A DNA stretch of 13,545 nt, from the NCBI GenBank assembly GCA_905197585.1, contig CAJJZO010000028.1, positions 1 through 13,545 on the forward strand, given 5' to 3'. The stretch is from an uncultured Collinsella sp. Its GTDB lineage: Bacteria > Actinomycetota > Coriobacteriia > Coriobacteriales > Coriobacteriaceae. How positions within the stretch are numbered: the stretch's first letter is position 1; each line of letters begins with the position of its first letter. Both the position numbers and the translations under genes were made by a program. This document shows, one piece after another, positions 12,842 through 13,545 of the stretch. The notes under the pieces are model-generated. The model worked only from the letters and a program-made list of their open reading frames with translations. It was not told the origin of the DNA and searched no databases.

Positions 12842-13545
<704 letters not shown>

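Overview
The window looks like chromosome of a high-GC Coriobacteriia-type actinobacterium, most probably Collinsella or a close relative. This rests on the GC-rich coding sequence, strong AGGAGG/AAAGGA ribosome binding sites, the histidine operon architecture and the style of the intergenic palindromic repeats. The genus is an inference; no 16S or other marker is present.

Layout. (i) 1-1062 encodes a two-SIS-domain sugar-phosphate isomerase/deglycase (FrlB/FraB/GfrF-like), closed by a clear intrinsic terminator at 1114-1146. (ii) 1325-9474 is a histidine biosynthesis cluster, all on the plus strand: hisZ-hisG fused in one reading frame, hisD, hisC, hisB, [palindromic repeat pair], hisH, hisA, hisF, hisI, hisE. 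(iii) Converging on hisE, on the minus strand (9502-10413), is a PHP-family histidinol-phosphatase. It supplies the one step missing from the plus-strand run, because HisB here is dehydratase only. (iv) After a second long inverted repeat come larC (C-terminal domain only), a YfcE-like metallophosphodiesterase and mazG, closed by a terminator at 12669-12714. (v) eno (enolase) starts at 12854 and runs off the window end.

How the genes work together. HisG, with HisZ fused to its N terminus, joins ATP and PRPP. HisE and HisI hydrolyse and open the product, HisA isomerises it, and HisH/HisF use glutamine to make IGP and AICAR. HisB dehydrates IGP, HisC transaminates, the PHP enzyme dephosphorylates and HisD oxidises histidinol twice. 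Every enzyme from PRPP/ATP to L-histidine is therefore encoded here. Tight junctions (hisD/hisC, hisC/hisB stop-start, hisH/hisA ATGA overlap, hisA/hisF) imply translational coupling. Larger gaps (hisZG/hisD, hisB/hisH, hisF/hisI) hold hairpins or repeats that could set polarity.

Most notable: the HisZ-HisG fusion; a perfect 31-bp inverted repeat inside the operon between hisB and hisH; a perfect 23-bp inverted repeat upstream of larC; a solo repeat-like fragment after hisE; a larC gene with no N-terminal domain; and an 18-bp in-frame tandem duplication in hisH. I found no phage, CRISPR, tRNA, rRNA or intact transposase genes. Most of the window is ordinary housekeeping metabolism.
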